This document shows positions 6,270-6,323 of a stretch of DNA of 6,323 nucleotides, in pieces (position 1 is the first letter of the stretch; every line of letters begins with the position of its first letter). Under the pieces are notes generated by a model. That model had not been told where the DNA came from and searched no databases. It worked only from the letters and a program-made list of their open reading frames with translations. The translations under genes were made by a program, and so were the position numbers. The DNA is taken from the NCBI GenBank assembly GCA_029247985.1, contig JAQWKF010000093.1, positions 1-6,323 on the forward strand, in the 5' to 3' direction. This DNA comes from Flavobacteriaceae bacterium (lineage in GTDB: Bacteria; Bacteroidota; Bacteroidia; Flavobacteriales; Flavobacteriaceae).

Positions 6270-6323
6270 TTATTTACGTCGCTGCTTTTGGTTTCGGTAA
6301 TTCTTATTTTTAGTGTTTCTGGA
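6270..6323 (-). CDS. 3' end of an upstream minus-strand gene, basic tail (possibly DUF4290)
   Basis: On the minus strand the last 17 codons before a TAA at 6272-6270 read SRNTKNKNYRNQKQRRK, an Asn/Lys/Arg-rich tail. The stop lies one base before the murA ATG, a spacing typical of an operon. In Bacteroidota, murA is, as I recall, commonly preceded by a DUF4290 gene whose protein ends in such a basic, disordered tail, so this is the likely identity. The visible part has no diagnostic motif, so the family call is inferred from context. The competing frame, open across the same bases and in phase with murA, has no start codon and no recognisable conservation. Confidence 0.5.
   Translation of the reverse strand, partial: SRNTKNKNYRNQKQRRK

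Noticed and set aside
6269..6322. N-terminal extension of MurA upstream of the ATG at 6268
   Set aside because: The frame is open to the edge but has no ATG, and MGAFKVTGGVPLSG is the normal family start; the overlapping basic-tail frame with a stop 1 nt before ATG fits an upstream gene better.

Overview
The window looks like a Bacteroidota (flavobacterial or related) chromosome. Coding is dense, the DNA is moderately A+T-rich, clear Shine-Dalgarno sequences are absent before most starts, and the MurA, CRY-DASH, DUF2256 and DUF2805 proteins resemble that phylum's versions. The genus cannot be told from the sequence. All family assignments come from reading the translations and from memory of the families; no database search was run.

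Left part (1-4620, plus strand): a very tightly packed photolyase/cryptochrome operon. Its order is the 3' end of a DUF2256 zinc-ribbon-like small protein (1-83), a CRY-DASH cryptochrome (56-1354), an iron-sulfur bacterial (6-4) photolyase/cryptochrome of the PhrB/CryB type (1354-2883), a third and divergent FAD-binding photolyase-family protein (2873-4345), and a small DUF2805/TIGR03643 protein (4342-4620). Every gene overlaps the next, by 28, 1, 11 and 4 nt, so translation is probably coupled along the chain. Three different branches of the photolyase superfamily are therefore made from one mRNA, bracketed by two small proteins of unknown function.

Middle (4657-4961): a decayed DUF1801 gene. 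Its N-terminal and C-terminal family segments are recognisable but lie in different frames, and the conserved centre (roughly 35 residues) is missing, as expected of an internal deletion.

Right part (4958-6323, minus strand): a complete murA, convergent with the operon. Its catalytic cysteine position is aspartate, which predicts fosfomycin insensitivity. It is preceded by the 3' end of another minus-strand gene, a basic tail that may belong to DUF4290. The DUF1801 remnant and murA share a CTAG palindrome that supplies both stop codons, so no separate intergenic terminator region exists between the two units.

The most interesting content is the photolyase operon. The CRY-DASH and FeS proteins keep the expected cofactor and electron-transfer residues. 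The third paralogue keeps the FAD salt-bridge pair but has replaced two of the three canonical Trp-triad positions and several lesion-contact positions, so it may be a photoreceptor or an uncharacterised repair enzyme rather than an ordinary CPD photolyase. No tRNA, rRNA, CRISPR array, insertion sequence or gene-free stretch above 300 bases was seen.
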